Below, in pieces: positions 8,287 through 16,766 of a stretch of DNA of 64,000 nt. The notes under the pieces are model-generated. The model had not been told where the DNA came from, ran no database searches, and saw only the letters and a list, made by a program, of their open reading frames with translations. Made by a program: the position numbers and the translations under genes. The stretch's first letter is position 1; each line of letters starts with the position of its first letter. The stretch comes from Streptosporangiaceae bacterium (GTDB taxonomy: Bacteria > Actinomycetota > Actinomycetes > Streptosporangiales > Streptosporangiaceae), in contig JASHOE010000109.1 in assembly GCA_030041275.1 (NCBI GenBank), positions 1-64,000 on the forward strand. Reading direction: 5' to 3'.

Positions 8287-9255
8287 TCACCGCCCGATAG
8301 CTCGCTGGATGACATCGGTCAGCACCTGATGGTTCTCGCTGATCCACTGCACCTCCGGGAGCATGCCAATGTCGGGCCGCCTGGCGCGGACGCGTTTGGC
8401 GATCATCTGCAGGCCACGGCCGAACATGTAGGTGGGGATGGCCGCTGCCTGATCCGGTGAGAGCGGCCTCGCGCCGTGGTAGCCGTGCACGTACTCGCAA
8501 ACCCGGTCATGGTCCAGCCAGGTGGCGTGCTCGGCTGGACGTCCGCTGCGCCACAGCGCGTAACCGATGTCGGCAAGGGGATGCTCGATGTGGGCGAGCG
8601 CGAAGTCGATCACGCCGGTCGCAACCGGCGGGTTGCCGGAGGCGACGACGTTGTCGTTGGTGAAGTCGCCGTGGATCACCGCTAGTTCCCGGTCCGTCGG
8701 CGCGATCTCGGACAGGTGGCGGGACAGTTGGTCGGCGTGCTTGCGGATGACGGTCGAATGGTGGCCGGCGACCCCGGCGGTGTCGAGGGCTGACATCAAG
8801 AGGCCCGGCACCTGCGCCAGCGGCAGCGCAGACGGGCGCTGACCGGGCATCCGGATCTGCTCGGCGGTCGCGTGGTAACGGGCCAGCAGTGCTCCGATCT
8901 TATCCATCGGCGGGCGCGGCGACCATCCCACCGCAGAGCCGGGCAGAAATGAGACCAGTTCCCAGAGCAGGCCATCGGCTACGGTCCACGAGTTGCCGGC
9001 AAAAGCCGGTAGCGGCTGCGGCGCAGGGAAGCCGAGAGCGGTCAGCCTGCCAAGGAAGGCATGCTGCCACCGCACATCATCAACGTTGCTTGCGCCTGGT
9101 GTTTCCGGGCCGATCGGCGACGCGGAGCGCAGCACCGCCGTGGTTCCCTGCCAGTCGACCACGAACGCCGTCCCATGCCGCGGGCGGATCTGGCGGGGCA
9201 GCATTACCAGCGAAGCCTCGCGCAGCACCTGATGCGGAAGGGCGTCGCCGTCCAT
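8287..9255 (-). CDS. aminoglycoside phosphotransferase (APH) family kinase
   Basis: A protein-kinase-like phosphotransferase of about 322 residues. The catalytic loop VIHGDFTNDNVV (Asp as base, Asn for Mg) and the metal-binding GVIDFALAHIEHPLADIGYAL segment are both intact. The N-lobe ATP site is in the region TAFVVDWQGTTAVLRSA. The family includes antibiotic kinases, homoserine and choline kinases and many of unknown substrate. The open frame runs back to a TTG at 9384; ATG 9255 is preferred. The extra upstream codons fall in a repeated sequence (9285-9356), which argues against their being coding. It is not closely linked to neighbours. Confidence 0.82.
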   Translation of the reverse strand: MDGDALPHQVLREASLVMLPRQIRPRHGTAFVVDWQGTTAVLRSASPIGPETPGASNVDDVRWQHAFLGRLTALGFPAPQPLPAFAGNSWTVADGLLWELVSFLPGSAVGWSPRPPMDKIGALLARYHATAEQIRMPGQRPSALPLAQVPGLLMSALDTAGVAGHHSTVIRKHADQLSRHLSEIAPTDRELAVIHGDFTNDNVVASGNPPVATGVIDFALAHIEHPLADIGYALWRSGRPAEHATWLDHDRVCEYVHGYHGARPLSPDQAAAIPTYMFGRGLQMIAKRVRARRPDIGMLPEVQWISENHQVLTDVIQRAIGR

Positions 9256-9284
9256 CCCTGGATCGTCGCATGCGTGGGCCGAAA

Positions 9285-9356
9285 CGTGGTGCTGAGTTGG
9301 TGCTGACAAGATGACCAGCGATAGGCCATCTACATGCGTAAACTGCCCGCACCTCG
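9285..9356. repeat. dispersed 70-bp repeat, copy 1
   Basis: About 72 bp here align with 57542-57613 in the same orientation at roughly 80% identity by eye. Both contain the direct repeat TGCTGA-N5-TGCTGA, then AGGCCATCTAC, AAACTGC and CACCTC. It lies just upstream of the APH gene. Confidence 0.6.
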
Positions 9357-9446
9357 GTCTGGTGTCGCGCAGCCCTGTAGGCAACGTCGCGCGGGAGGGC
9401 TCCGGCCATGCCGCGACGGTAGCCCAGCGACCCTAGTTACCATCAA

Positions 9447-9461
9447 GGGAACTTTGTTCCC
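9447..9461. promoter_or_regulatory. perfect palindrome, possible operator
   Basis: GGGAACTTTGTTCCC is a perfect 6-3-6 inverted repeat, flanked by near-repeats of the word CCATCA/TACCAT. It sits about 190 bp upstream of the APH start in an otherwise gene-free stretch, so it may be a regulator site. Confidence 0.35.
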
Positions 9462-10116
9462 ATCAGGTACCATCGCCCACTGCGCGCTCGTGCCAGCCTC
9501 CCCATGACCTCATCCAAATGGGGGGAGCAGGTCGAATGGCTCAGTTAGGTACTCTGAGCTAAAGGCACGCTGATGAGGTAGTGCGCGGCTGGTCCGAAAA
9601 GGGCTGCTCCGGCGCATGATCATCGGCAGGGCCGTCACTGGGCTCATCGCGCGGTAATAACCGCAGGTCGTAGCGCTGCTGCGGATCTTAGGCGGCGGCG
9701 TCGCCGCTGGCGATGCGGGCCCCGCATGCCGGTCCCCATCCACGTCCTGTTCGCGCCGCCGTGGGCAGTACCCAGGTGTATCAACGGGGTAAGCCCACTA
9801 TCCTGCGCCCGCTCGGCGAGGCAGGCCGGGCCCGGCACGGGATCCCGCACCTGGCTCCGGAAGTCGTGCTGACCATGAAACCCATGTCCGAACGAGACAA
9901 AGACGAGCACGACTTCAGTTCAGTGCTGCCGCTGCTTGACCGGGACCAGCGCGAGTTACTTCACGACGCGATCAACCGCCGTGACACGGGTTCCGCCGCT
10001 GCGCGGGCGATCCGCCTGCGGTCATGAGCGACCATCCCTGGACTTCGCGGCTGATCACACCCCGACGACCCTAGCGTCGCACCGGTCCTGACGAGCGCCA
10101 CCGATCGGCTGGCTAG
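9462..10116. other. gene-poor stretch
   Basis: No protein family is recognisable. A 50-codon frame from ATG 9875 to 10027 (+) encodes a charged peptide (SERDKDEHDF..LLDRDQRELLHDAINRRD) that could be a real small helical protein. Its codon usage is not distinctive and it has no clear ribosome-binding site. Confidence 0.3.
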
Positions 10117-10400
10117 TCAGAGCGAGCTGTCGTCGACTGCAATGGACGTCTGTGCCAGGACACCGTCGAGCCAGTCAAACATCACCTGGTGCGAGCGTGT
10201 CAGCGCCCCCATGTGGCAATGCTCGCCAGCGCCCTCTGCCGCGGTGAGAGTGACGAGGGTGGTCGCCGCTCGGGTCAGCGCCCGGTCAACGAGCTGTGGG
10301 CTGACCCTCGAAGAACTGGTCGTGTTCTGCATTAAGGATCAGCGTGGGGGCGGTAACGCGCTGTGCGACGCCGGCCAGGGAGCCCAAGCAAGCATGCGGA
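10117..10400 (-). pseudogene. decayed alpha/beta hydrolase, C-terminal remnant
   Basis: Two overlapping minus frames join into one hydrolase tail: RVTAPTLILNAEHDQFFEGQP in one frame, then, after a shift near 10300, QLVDRALTRAATTLVTLTAAEGAGEHCHMGALTRSHQVMFDWLD in the other. The acid (EHDQFF) and His (EHCHMGA) elements of a large serine hydrolase are visible, but the N-terminal two thirds and the nucleophile are gone. The 10.4-10.9 kb segment before the rha genes shows no further homology. Confidence 0.7.
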
Positions 10401-10940
10401 GGACAACTCTCCGCCCTCCGCGAGAGCCCAAGCCGGCTGGCGTCGGCGGCAACTGCAAGAAGACGTGGATCTAGATATCCCACGGTCTTTCCCGCGCCGT
10501 CACGGCGTGACGCAGCGCCACTGGGCTCGCGACTTGCACTGCCAGCGTGCGGCATCGGGAACCGGATCTACGGCGCGCTGGGACACTTGACTATGCCCAC
10601 AGCGGCTAAGTCACATGAACAGGGCGTCGGCGTAGTACTGACCGAGTTGCAAGCGGGCGCGCGAACACGGTGCCGCCAGTGTGGTGGGTGTACTTCCTCG
10701 GGGCATCAGCGGCAAGGTGGTCTGGAGCTTGATTGAACTGGGCGGGATTTCATGAAGGCGATGAGGAACAGGCCGCCGGAGGAGGGCGCCGACGTCGCGG
10801 CCTGCCGGGCGCCTGGTCGTGTCATCCTTCCTTTCGTGTCACCGTGGAGCAACCCAGCCGTTCCACGGCCATGCGCGGCGCTGCTGTTCTTATCTCCTTC
10901 TGGCTCGTCGCCGTTCCCACGGCTAGCGCACCAAAGGCTA

Positions 10941-10980
10941 TTGACAGCACGCTAAACGCGGGCATGCTTGAAACGTTCCA
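10941..10980 (+). promoter_or_regulatory. putative rha promoter -35 and LacI-type operator
   Basis: TTGACA at 10941-10946 is followed 22 nt later by TGAAACGTTCCA (10969-10980), one mismatch from the classic LacI-family palindrome TGAAACGTTTCA. The -10 is weak (ATGCTT at 10964). It lies 26 nt before the rhamnose isomerase start. The operator differs from the ATCGAT sites elsewhere in the region, so a different LacI protein (for example that at 30822) may act here. Confidence 0.45.
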
Positions 10981-11006
10981 TCCCTGCGTGCATCCCGGAG
11001 GCTGCA

Positions 11007-12173
11007 ATGCGCGACCTTAGCTTGGTGAAAGAGACCCTGCGAGGCCATCAGATACAGCTTCCTTCGTGGGCTTTCGGGAACTCCGGAACCAGGTTCAAGG
11101 TGTTCGCGCAGGAAGGGGTGCCGCGCACACCTCACGAGAAGATCGACGATGCGGCGCAAGTACACGCCTATACGGGCGTGGCACCGAGCATCGCCCTCCA
11201 CATCCCCTGGGACAGAGTCGATGACTACGCCGCTCTGGCCCGGCATGCCGCAGGCGTCGGCATGCGGATCGGCGCGGTCAACGCCAACGTCTTCCAGGAC
11301 AACGACTTCCGGCTGGGCAGCGTGGCAAATCCTGACCCTGCGGTCCGCCGCAAGGCCATCGACCACCTGGTGCAGTGCGTCGACATCATGGACGAGACTG
11401 GCTCGCGGGACCTGAAGCTCTGGTTCGCTGACGGCACTAACTACCCAGGCCAGGACAACATAAGAGCGCGCCAAGAGCGCATAGCCGGGTCACTACAGAT
11501 CGCTTATCAGCGGCTCGGGCCGGGCCAACGGATGCTGCTGGAGTACAAGCTCTTCGAGCCGTCCTTTTACACTACCGACGTTCCGGACTGGGGGACCTCG
11601 CTCGTGCACTGCCTCGCGCTGGGATCGCAAGCCTCCGTGGTCGTGGACACAGGTCACCATGCGCCAGGAACGAACATTGAGTTCATCGTGGCCTTGCTTC
11701 TGCGGGCAGGTCGGCTTGGTGGCTTCGACTTCAACAGCCGTTTCTATGCCGACGACGACCTGATGGTGGGAGCGGCTGATCCGTTCCAGCTGTTCCGGAT
11801 CCTGTTCGAGGTGGCGCAAGCCGACGGTCTGGGATCTGAGGCTGGAATCGCATTCATGCTCGACCAGTGCCACAACATCGAGCCAAAGATCCCGGCGCAG
11901 ATCCGCTCGGTGATGAACGTTCAGGAAGCCACTGCGAAGGCACTGCTGGTCGACCTCGACGCCCTGACTTCAGCCCAGCAGGCCGGTGACGTGCTGGGCG
12001 CCCACGCCGTCTTGATGGACGCTTACAGCAGTGACGTCCGGCCGCTGCTCGCAGAACTGCGCGAGGATATGGGCCTGGATCCTGATCCGGTCGCGGCCTA
12101 CCATCGCTCCGGCTACCAGCAGAAGATCGTCGAGAGCCGCGTCGGAGGCGTCCAAGCGAGCTGGGGAGGTTAA
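11007..12173 (+). CDS. rhaI: L-rhamnose isomerase
   Basis: A 388-residue TIM-barrel isomerase (L-rhamnose to L-rhamnulose), of the RhaI type found in actinobacteria and pseudomonads. Metal-site segments are visible: LLEYKLFEPSFYTTDVPDWG, VVVDTGHHAPGTNIEF and GFDFNSRFYADDDLMVGA. ATG 11007 is preceded by CGGAGGCTGCA, an ideal ribosome-binding site, so the longer frame from 10968 is rejected. It is first in the order isomerase, aldolase/dehydrogenase, kinase, with only 4 bp to the next gene. This is a complete cytoplasmic L-rhamnose pathway as far as dihydroxyacetone phosphate and lactate. Confidence 0.93.
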   Translation: MRDLSLVKETLRGHQIQLPSWAFGNSGTRFKVFAQEGVPRTPHEKIDDAAQVHAYTGVAPSIALHIPWDRVDDYAALARHAAGVGMRIGAVNANVFQDNDFRLGSVANPDPAVRRKAIDHLVQCVDIMDETGSRDLKLWFADGTNYPGQDNIRARQERIAGSLQIAYQRLGPGQRMLLEYKLFEPSFYTTDVPDWGTSLVHCLALGSQASVVVDTGHHAPGTNIEFIVALLLRAGRLGGFDFNSRFYADDDLMVGAADPFQLFRILFEVAQADGLGSEAGIAFMLDQCHNIEPKIPAQIRSVMNVQEATAKALLVDLDALTSAQQAGDVLGAHAVLMDAYSSDVRPLLAELREDMGLDPDPVAAYHRSGYQQKIVESRVGGVQASWGG

Positions 12174-12177
12174 TGAC

Positions 12178-14220
12178 ATGCCAGCTCACCCCCAGGTCAC
12201 CGCCCTGATAGGCCGCAGTAATCGGCTCGGCTCCGATCCTCGCAACACCAACTACGGCGGCGGGAATGCATCAGCCAAGGGGCAAGCCAATGACCCGGTG
12301 ACCGGGGAGCCCGTCGAGCTGCTCTGGGTCAAGGGATCGGGCGGGGACCTCGGCACACTGACCGCCGACGGGCTGGCTGTGCTGCGCCTGGACCGGCTGC
12401 GGGCGCTGGCCGGCGTCTACCGGGGCGCTGAATATGAAGACGAGATGGTCCCCTCCTTCGACTACTGCCTGCACGGCAGCGGTGGCGTGGCACCCTCGAT
12501 CGACACGGCCATGCATGGCCTCGTCGAGGCCGCCCACGTCGACCATCTGCACCCTGACGCCGGTATCGCGCTCGCTGCCGCGGTCGACGGAGAGGAGCTG
12601 ACCCGCCAATGCTTCGGTGACCGTGTCGCGTGGCTGCCGTGGCGCCGACCGGGCTTTCAGCTCGGCATGGAGATCGCCGGAATTCAGCGCACGCGGCCGG
12701 ACGCGATGGGCGTGATCCTGGGCGGTCATGGCATCACAGCCTGGGGTGCGAGCAGTGACGAGTGTGAAGCCCGCTCGCTCGAGATCATCGCGCGCGCGCG
12801 CGGCTTTCTGGCCGAGCACGGGCGCGGTGACCCGTTCGGCAGCGTCATCCCCGAGTTCCGGCCTGTTGAGCCCGACGCCGACCGCCGCGCGCGGGCAGCT
12901 GCCATAGCTCCGGTACTTCGCGGACTGGTCTCCGCCGACCAGCGGCAGCTGGGCCATTTCACCGACAGCCCGGCCCTGCTTGATTTCCTCAGCCGGTCCG
13001 AGCATCCGCGGCTTGCGGCGCTCGGCACGTCGTGCCCAGATCACTTTCTCCGGACGAAAGTGCGGCCGATGGTGCTCGACTTGGCTCCCTCGGTCCCGCT
13101 CGACAGCGTCCTCGGCCGACTGCGCGAACTGCTCGCGGACTACCGGGAGAGCTACGCCGCGTACTACCACCGGCACGCCACGCAGTCGTCTCCGCCGATG
13201 CGCGGCGCGAACCCGGCAATTGTCCTGGTGCCCGGCATCGGGATGTTCAGCTTCGGTTCGGACAAGCAGACCGCTCGGCTGGCGGGTGAGTTCTACCTCA
13301 ATGCGATCAGCGTGATGCGGGGTGCCGAGGCCGTTTCTGCTTACTCCCCGATTGCCGAAGCCGAGAAGTTCCGCATCGAGTACTGGGAGCTGGAGGAGGC
13401 CAAGCTAGCCCGGCGGCCGGCGGCGAAGCGTCTCGCCACCAGGATCGCGCTGGTGACCGGGGGCGGGTCAGGCATCGGCAAGGCCACCGCACGGAGGCTG
13501 GCAGCTGAGGGCGCATGTGTCGTTGTGGCAGACCGCGACGGCGGCGCCGCCACTGCAACTGCGACCGAGGTTGGTTCGAGCGACATCGCGGCAGCCGTGA
13601 ATGCGGACGTTACCGACGAGGGCAGCGTGGCCGCCATGTACCGCGCAGCCGCGCTCGCGTTCGGCGGGGTTGACCTCGTTGTTAGCAGCGCGGGGCTGTC
13701 GGTCTCCCGACCGCTGGTCGAGACGACGGTCGAAGACTGGGACAGTCAGCACCAGGTGATGGCCCGCGGCTCCTTCCTGGTGGCTCGTGAAGCTGCCAGG
13801 CTGCTGGCTGACCAGAACATGGGCGGCGACATTGTCTACATCGTGAGCAAGAACTCGGTGGCCGCTGGGCCAGACAATCTGGCCTATGGGGCCGCCAAGG
13901 CGGACCAGGCTCATCAGGTCCGGCTGCTCGCCGCCGAACTCGGCAAGCTGGGCGTGCGGGTTAACGGCATAAATCCGGACGGGGTAGTCCGGGGCTCTGG
14001 AATCTTCGCCAGCGGATGGGGGGCCGAGCGGGCGGCGGTTTATGGCGTGCCCGAGGAGGAACTCGGAGCGTTTTACGCCCGGCGCACGCTGCTGGGCCGC
14101 GAGGTTTTGCCCGAGCACGTGGCGGCTGCGGTGGTTGCCCTGACCGCCGGCGATCTGCCTGTTACCACCGGACTGCACATCCCGGTCGACGGGGGCATTA
14201 CTGCGGCCTTCTTGCGTTGA
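12178..14220 (+). CDS. bifunctional rhamnulose-1-phosphate aldolase / L-lactaldehyde dehydrogenase
   Basis: A 680-residue fusion. Residues 1 to about 420 are a class II aldolase domain with the Zn-binding HVDHLHPD motif (His120, His123, His125). Residues 425-680 are a short-chain dehydrogenase with the NAD motif GGGSGIGKA and catalytic Tyr570/Lys574 in YGAAK. The aldolase splits rhamnulose-1-P to DHAP and lactaldehyde; the SDR half oxidises lactaldehyde. This fused form (often called RhaEW or RhaAD-like) is known from Actinobacteria and Bacillus. ATG 12178 lies 4 bp after the isomerase stop, downstream of GGGGAGGT. The enzyme makes the pathway end in lactate. Confidence 0.92.
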   Translation: MPAHPQVTALIGRSNRLGSDPRNTNYGGGNASAKGQANDPVTGEPVELLWVKGSGGDLGTLTADGLAVLRLDRLRALAGVYRGAEYEDEMVPSFDYCLHGSGGVAPSIDTAMHGLVEAAHVDHLHPDAGIALAAAVDGEELTRQCFGDRVAWLPWRRPGFQLGMEIAGIQRTRPDAMGVILGGHGITAWGASSDECEARSLEIIARARGFLAEHGRGDPFGSVIPEFRPVEPDADRRARAAAIAPVLRGLVSADQRQLGHFTDSPALLDFLSRSEHPRLAALGTSCPDHFLRTKVRPMVLDLAPSVPLDSVLGRLRELLADYRESYAAYYHRHATQSSPPMRGANPAIVLVPGIGMFSFGSDKQTARLAGEFYLNAISVMRGAEAVSAYSPIAEAEKFRIEYWELEEAKLARRPAAKRLATRIALVTGGGSGIGKATARRLAAEGACVVVADRDGGAATATATEVGSSDIAAAVNADVTDEGSVAAMYRAAALAFGGVDLVVSSAGLSVSRPLVETTVEDWDSQHQVMARGSFLVAREAARLLADQNMGGDIVYIVSKNSVAAGPDNLAYGAAKADQAHQVRLLAAELGKLGVRVNGINPDGVVRGSGIFASGWGAERAAVYGVPEEELGAFYARRTLLGREVLPEHVAAAVVALTAGDLPVTTGLHIPVDGGITAAFLR

Positions 14221-14253
14221 AGCAGAGGCCTCGCCGAAGAGAAGGAGGCGCGG

Positions 14254-15789
14254 ATGGCCGCCGACTCTGCGACGGTGGTGGCCGTTGACCTCGGTGCGTC
14301 GTCCGGCCGCGTGATCCTTGGTCGGGTGGCACCGGGTGGCGACGGCAAGGCAGAGCTGTCGCTGCGCGAGGCGTACCGGTTCCGCAATGTCCCGGTCATG
14401 GCTGGCGGCACTTTGCACTGGGACATCCTCCGGCTGTACGGCGACGTACTCAACGGGCTGCGCGCCGCGGGGCGGGACGCCGTGCTTTCCAGTATCGGCA
14501 TCGACTCCTGGGGTGTTGACTACGGCTTGCTGGATGCCGGCGGGGCGCTGCTCGGCAACCCAGTCCACTACCGTGATCAGCGCACCGCCGGGGTCATGGA
14601 ACGGGTGCAGTCCGCGATCCCCGCGGCTGACCTGTACGCGGTGACCGGCATTCAGCAGCTGCCGTTCAACACGATCTATCAGCTCATTGCGGCCGCCGAC
14701 AGCCCTCAGCTGCTGTCGGCTCGCACGCTGCTGCTGATCCCTGACCTGCTGTGCTGGTGGCTGACCGGCTGTGCGGGCGCCGAGGTCACCAACGCCTCGA
14801 CGACACAGCTGCTCGACGTCGGGTCACGCACCTGGGCGGTGGACCTGATCCGTCGTGTCGGCCTGATGCCTAGCCTGCTTCCGCCGATTCGTCAGCCGGG
14901 TGACACGATCGGCGAGCTGCTGCCCGACCCTGCGACGGCGGCCGGCTTGCGGCCGACGGCAGGCCTGCCCGTGCTCGCGGTCGGCTCGCACGACACCGCG
15001 TCAGCTGTCGTCGCCGTGCCCGCCGCTGGCCGTAGCTTCGCCTACATCAGCAGCGGGACGTGGTCGCTGGTCGGCATGGAGCTGGACCGGCCGGTACTGA
15101 CCGAGGCGGGCCGGGCAGCGAACTTCACGAACGAGGCAGGAATCGACGGCACGACGCGGTACCTGCGTAACGTCATGGGGCTGTGGCTGCTGCAGGAAAC
15201 GATGCGGTGCTGGGAAAACGCAGGAGCGTCGACGGATCTTCACGACCTGCTGGCACAGGCGGCCAGGGTGTCGCCACTGCGCTCGGTCATCGACGTCGAC
15301 GATCCCGAGTTCCTGCCGCCGGGCGACATGCCAGCCCGGATCGCTGCCGCCACCGCAGCATCCGGTCAGCCTGTCCCGGCTGACAGGGCCGAGATCGCCC
15401 GCTGCATCCTGGATAGCCTCGCGCTGTCTTACCGGCGGGCTGTCGGTGACGTGCAGGCGCTGTCTGGTCGGCACGCCGACATCGTGCACATCGTCGGCGG
15501 CGGGGCGCGGAACACCCTGCTCTGCCAGCTGACGGCCGACGCCTGCAACCTCCCAGTCCTCGCTGGGCCTGCTGAGGCTACCGCCATCGGCAACGTTCTC
15601 GTTCAGGCCAGGGCGCTTGGCGCGGCTCCTGGCGACCTGGCTGGTATGCGCTTGCTTATCCGGGCTACCCAGCAGCCCCAGGCGTTCTGGCCCGCCGGGA
15701 AGGGCGAGCTGTGGCAATCTGCGGCGGACAGGCTGGCAACTTCGTCACGCACCACGCCAAACGGCTCGCCAGTTGCCCGAGCCACATGA
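14254..15789 (+). CDS. rhaB: rhamnulokinase (FGGY family)
   Basis: A 511-residue FGGY sugar kinase. It has the N-terminal phosphate motif AVDLGASSGRVILGR, the sugar-site SWGVDYGLLD, the adenosine segment VGSHDTASAVVAVP and the C-terminal IVGGGARNTLLCQLTAD. The ASSGR variant and the SWGVDYGL segment are characteristic of rhamnulokinases among FGGY proteins. AGAAGGAGG precedes the ATG by 6 nt. It closes the rha catabolic operon; the next promoter begins 25 bp after its stop. Confidence 0.93.
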   Translation: MAADSATVVAVDLGASSGRVILGRVAPGGDGKAELSLREAYRFRNVPVMAGGTLHWDILRLYGDVLNGLRAAGRDAVLSSIGIDSWGVDYGLLDAGGALLGNPVHYRDQRTAGVMERVQSAIPAADLYAVTGIQQLPFNTIYQLIAAADSPQLLSARTLLLIPDLLCWWLTGCAGAEVTNASTTQLLDVGSRTWAVDLIRRVGLMPSLLPPIRQPGDTIGELLPDPATAAGLRPTAGLPVLAVGSHDTASAVVAVPAAGRSFAYISSGTWSLVGMELDRPVLTEAGRAANFTNEAGIDGTTRYLRNVMGLWLLQETMRCWENAGASTDLHDLLAQAARVSPLRSVIDVDDPEFLPPGDMPARIAAATAASGQPVPADRAEIARCILDSLALSYRRAVGDVQALSGRHADIVHIVGGGARNTLLCQLTADACNLPVLAGPAEATAIGNVLVQARALGAAPGDLAGMRLLIRATQQPQAFWPAGKGELWQSAADRLATSSRTTPNGSPVARAT

Positions 15790-15814
15790 TTGGTAACAAC
15801 CACGCAACATGCCA

Positions 15815-15874
15815 TTGACACGTTTTAGTGCCATGGTTAGCATCAGCTAGTAATCGATTCGGTAATCGATTACT
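15815..15874 (+). promoter_or_regulatory. promoter with tandem ATCGAT operators
   Basis: TTGACA (15815-15820), a 17-nt spacer and TAGCAT (15838-15843) form a near-consensus promoter. Two operator copies follow across the start point: AGTAATCGATTCGG (15849-15862) and GTAATCGATTAC (15862-15873), with centres 12 bp apart. The same layout occurs at 27528-27577 and 30709-30754, so a LacI-type repressor should control this ABC operon together with them. Confidence 0.8.
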
Positions 15875-15929
15875 GACACGCTTCTCGTCAGTTCTGCGAC
15901 GGTTCCGCGAGGCGGAGGTGGTGAGCGCG

Positions 15930-16766
15930 ATGGAAGTGTCCTCGCCCGATATGCCGGCCGAGTCGCAGCAGTCTTGCATTCTGCAGGCTGTCGCCATTCG
16001 GAAGAACTTTGGCGCCGTCGTAGCCCTGTCCGGCGTTGATCTGGAGCTCCGACGCGGCGAGATCATGGGCCTCGTCGGGGACAACGGCGCGGGCAAGAGC
16101 ACCTTGGTGAAGATTCTGGCCGGCTCGGTTTTTCCCGATTCCGGTCGAGTCATCCTCAATGATCAGGAGGTATCGTTCAGGACCCCTGCCGATGCGCTCG
16201 CCAGCGGTATTGAGACGGTTTACCAAGACCTCTCTCTGATCGAGCCGCTGTCGGCGTACGGCAACATCTTCCTGGGCCGAGAGTCGCTGCGCACAGGAGC
16301 GGCAAGCCGGCTGCTGCGACTGCTCGACTCGAGGAACATGCGGCAGAAGGCGCAGAACGTGCTCGCCGACCTGGGCGCACGGATTCCGTCGATCGACTCG
16401 CCTGTCCATGATCTTTCGGGAGGCCAGCGGCAGTCGCTTGCGATCGCGCGGGCCTTGCTGTTCGGCCGTCAGGTCGTCATTCTCGACGAGCCGACCGCCG
16501 CGCTCGGCGTGCGCGAGACCGAGCACGTGCTGGAAATGATCCGTCGGCTCAACGGCACCGGAATCAGCATCGTTGTCGTCAGCCACAACATCGAGCAGCT
16601 GATGACATACGCCGACCGCGTCACGGTGATCCGGCTCGGCCGCACCGTGGGCCTCCGGTCGGTCCCGCGTACCAGCCCCGCCGAGATCGTTTCACTGATC
16701 ACCGGAGCGACGGGCGCGGATCCATCACCCAACGGATCCCTTCAGAGCTCTAAGGAGCAAGAGTGA
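15930..16766 (+). CDS. sugar ABC importer, ATP-binding protein
   Basis: About 278 residues, one ABC domain. Walker A is GDNGAGKST, the signature is LSGGQRQSLAIARAL, Walker B is VVILDEPTAALG and the switch is VVVSHN. The form is that of RbsA/XylG-type sugar importers but half-length, with one nucleotide-binding domain as in FrcA-like systems. The long frame from 15828 overlaps the promoter and operators, so an internal start is needed: ATG 15930 or GTG 15921, both near GGAGGTGG. The stop overlaps the binding-protein start (GTGA). It should energise uptake of rhamnose or a rhamnoside. Confidence 0.88.
   Translation: MEVSSPDMPAESQQSCILQAVAIRKNFGAVVALSGVDLELRRGEIMGLVGDNGAGKSTLVKILAGSVFPDSGRVILNDQEVSFRTPADALASGIETVYQDLSLIEPLSAYGNIFLGRESLRTGAASRLLRLLDSRNMRQKAQNVLADLGARIPSIDSPVHDLSGGQRQSLAIARALLFGRQVVILDEPTAALGVRETEHVLEMIRRLNGTGISIVVVSHNIEQLMTYADRVTVIRLGRTVGLRSVPRTSPAEIVSLITGATGADPSPNGSLQSSKEQE

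Noticed and set aside
13468..14568. 366-codon minus frame across the rha genes
   Set aside because: Antisense shadow of SDR and kinase domains that carry intact catalytic motifs.
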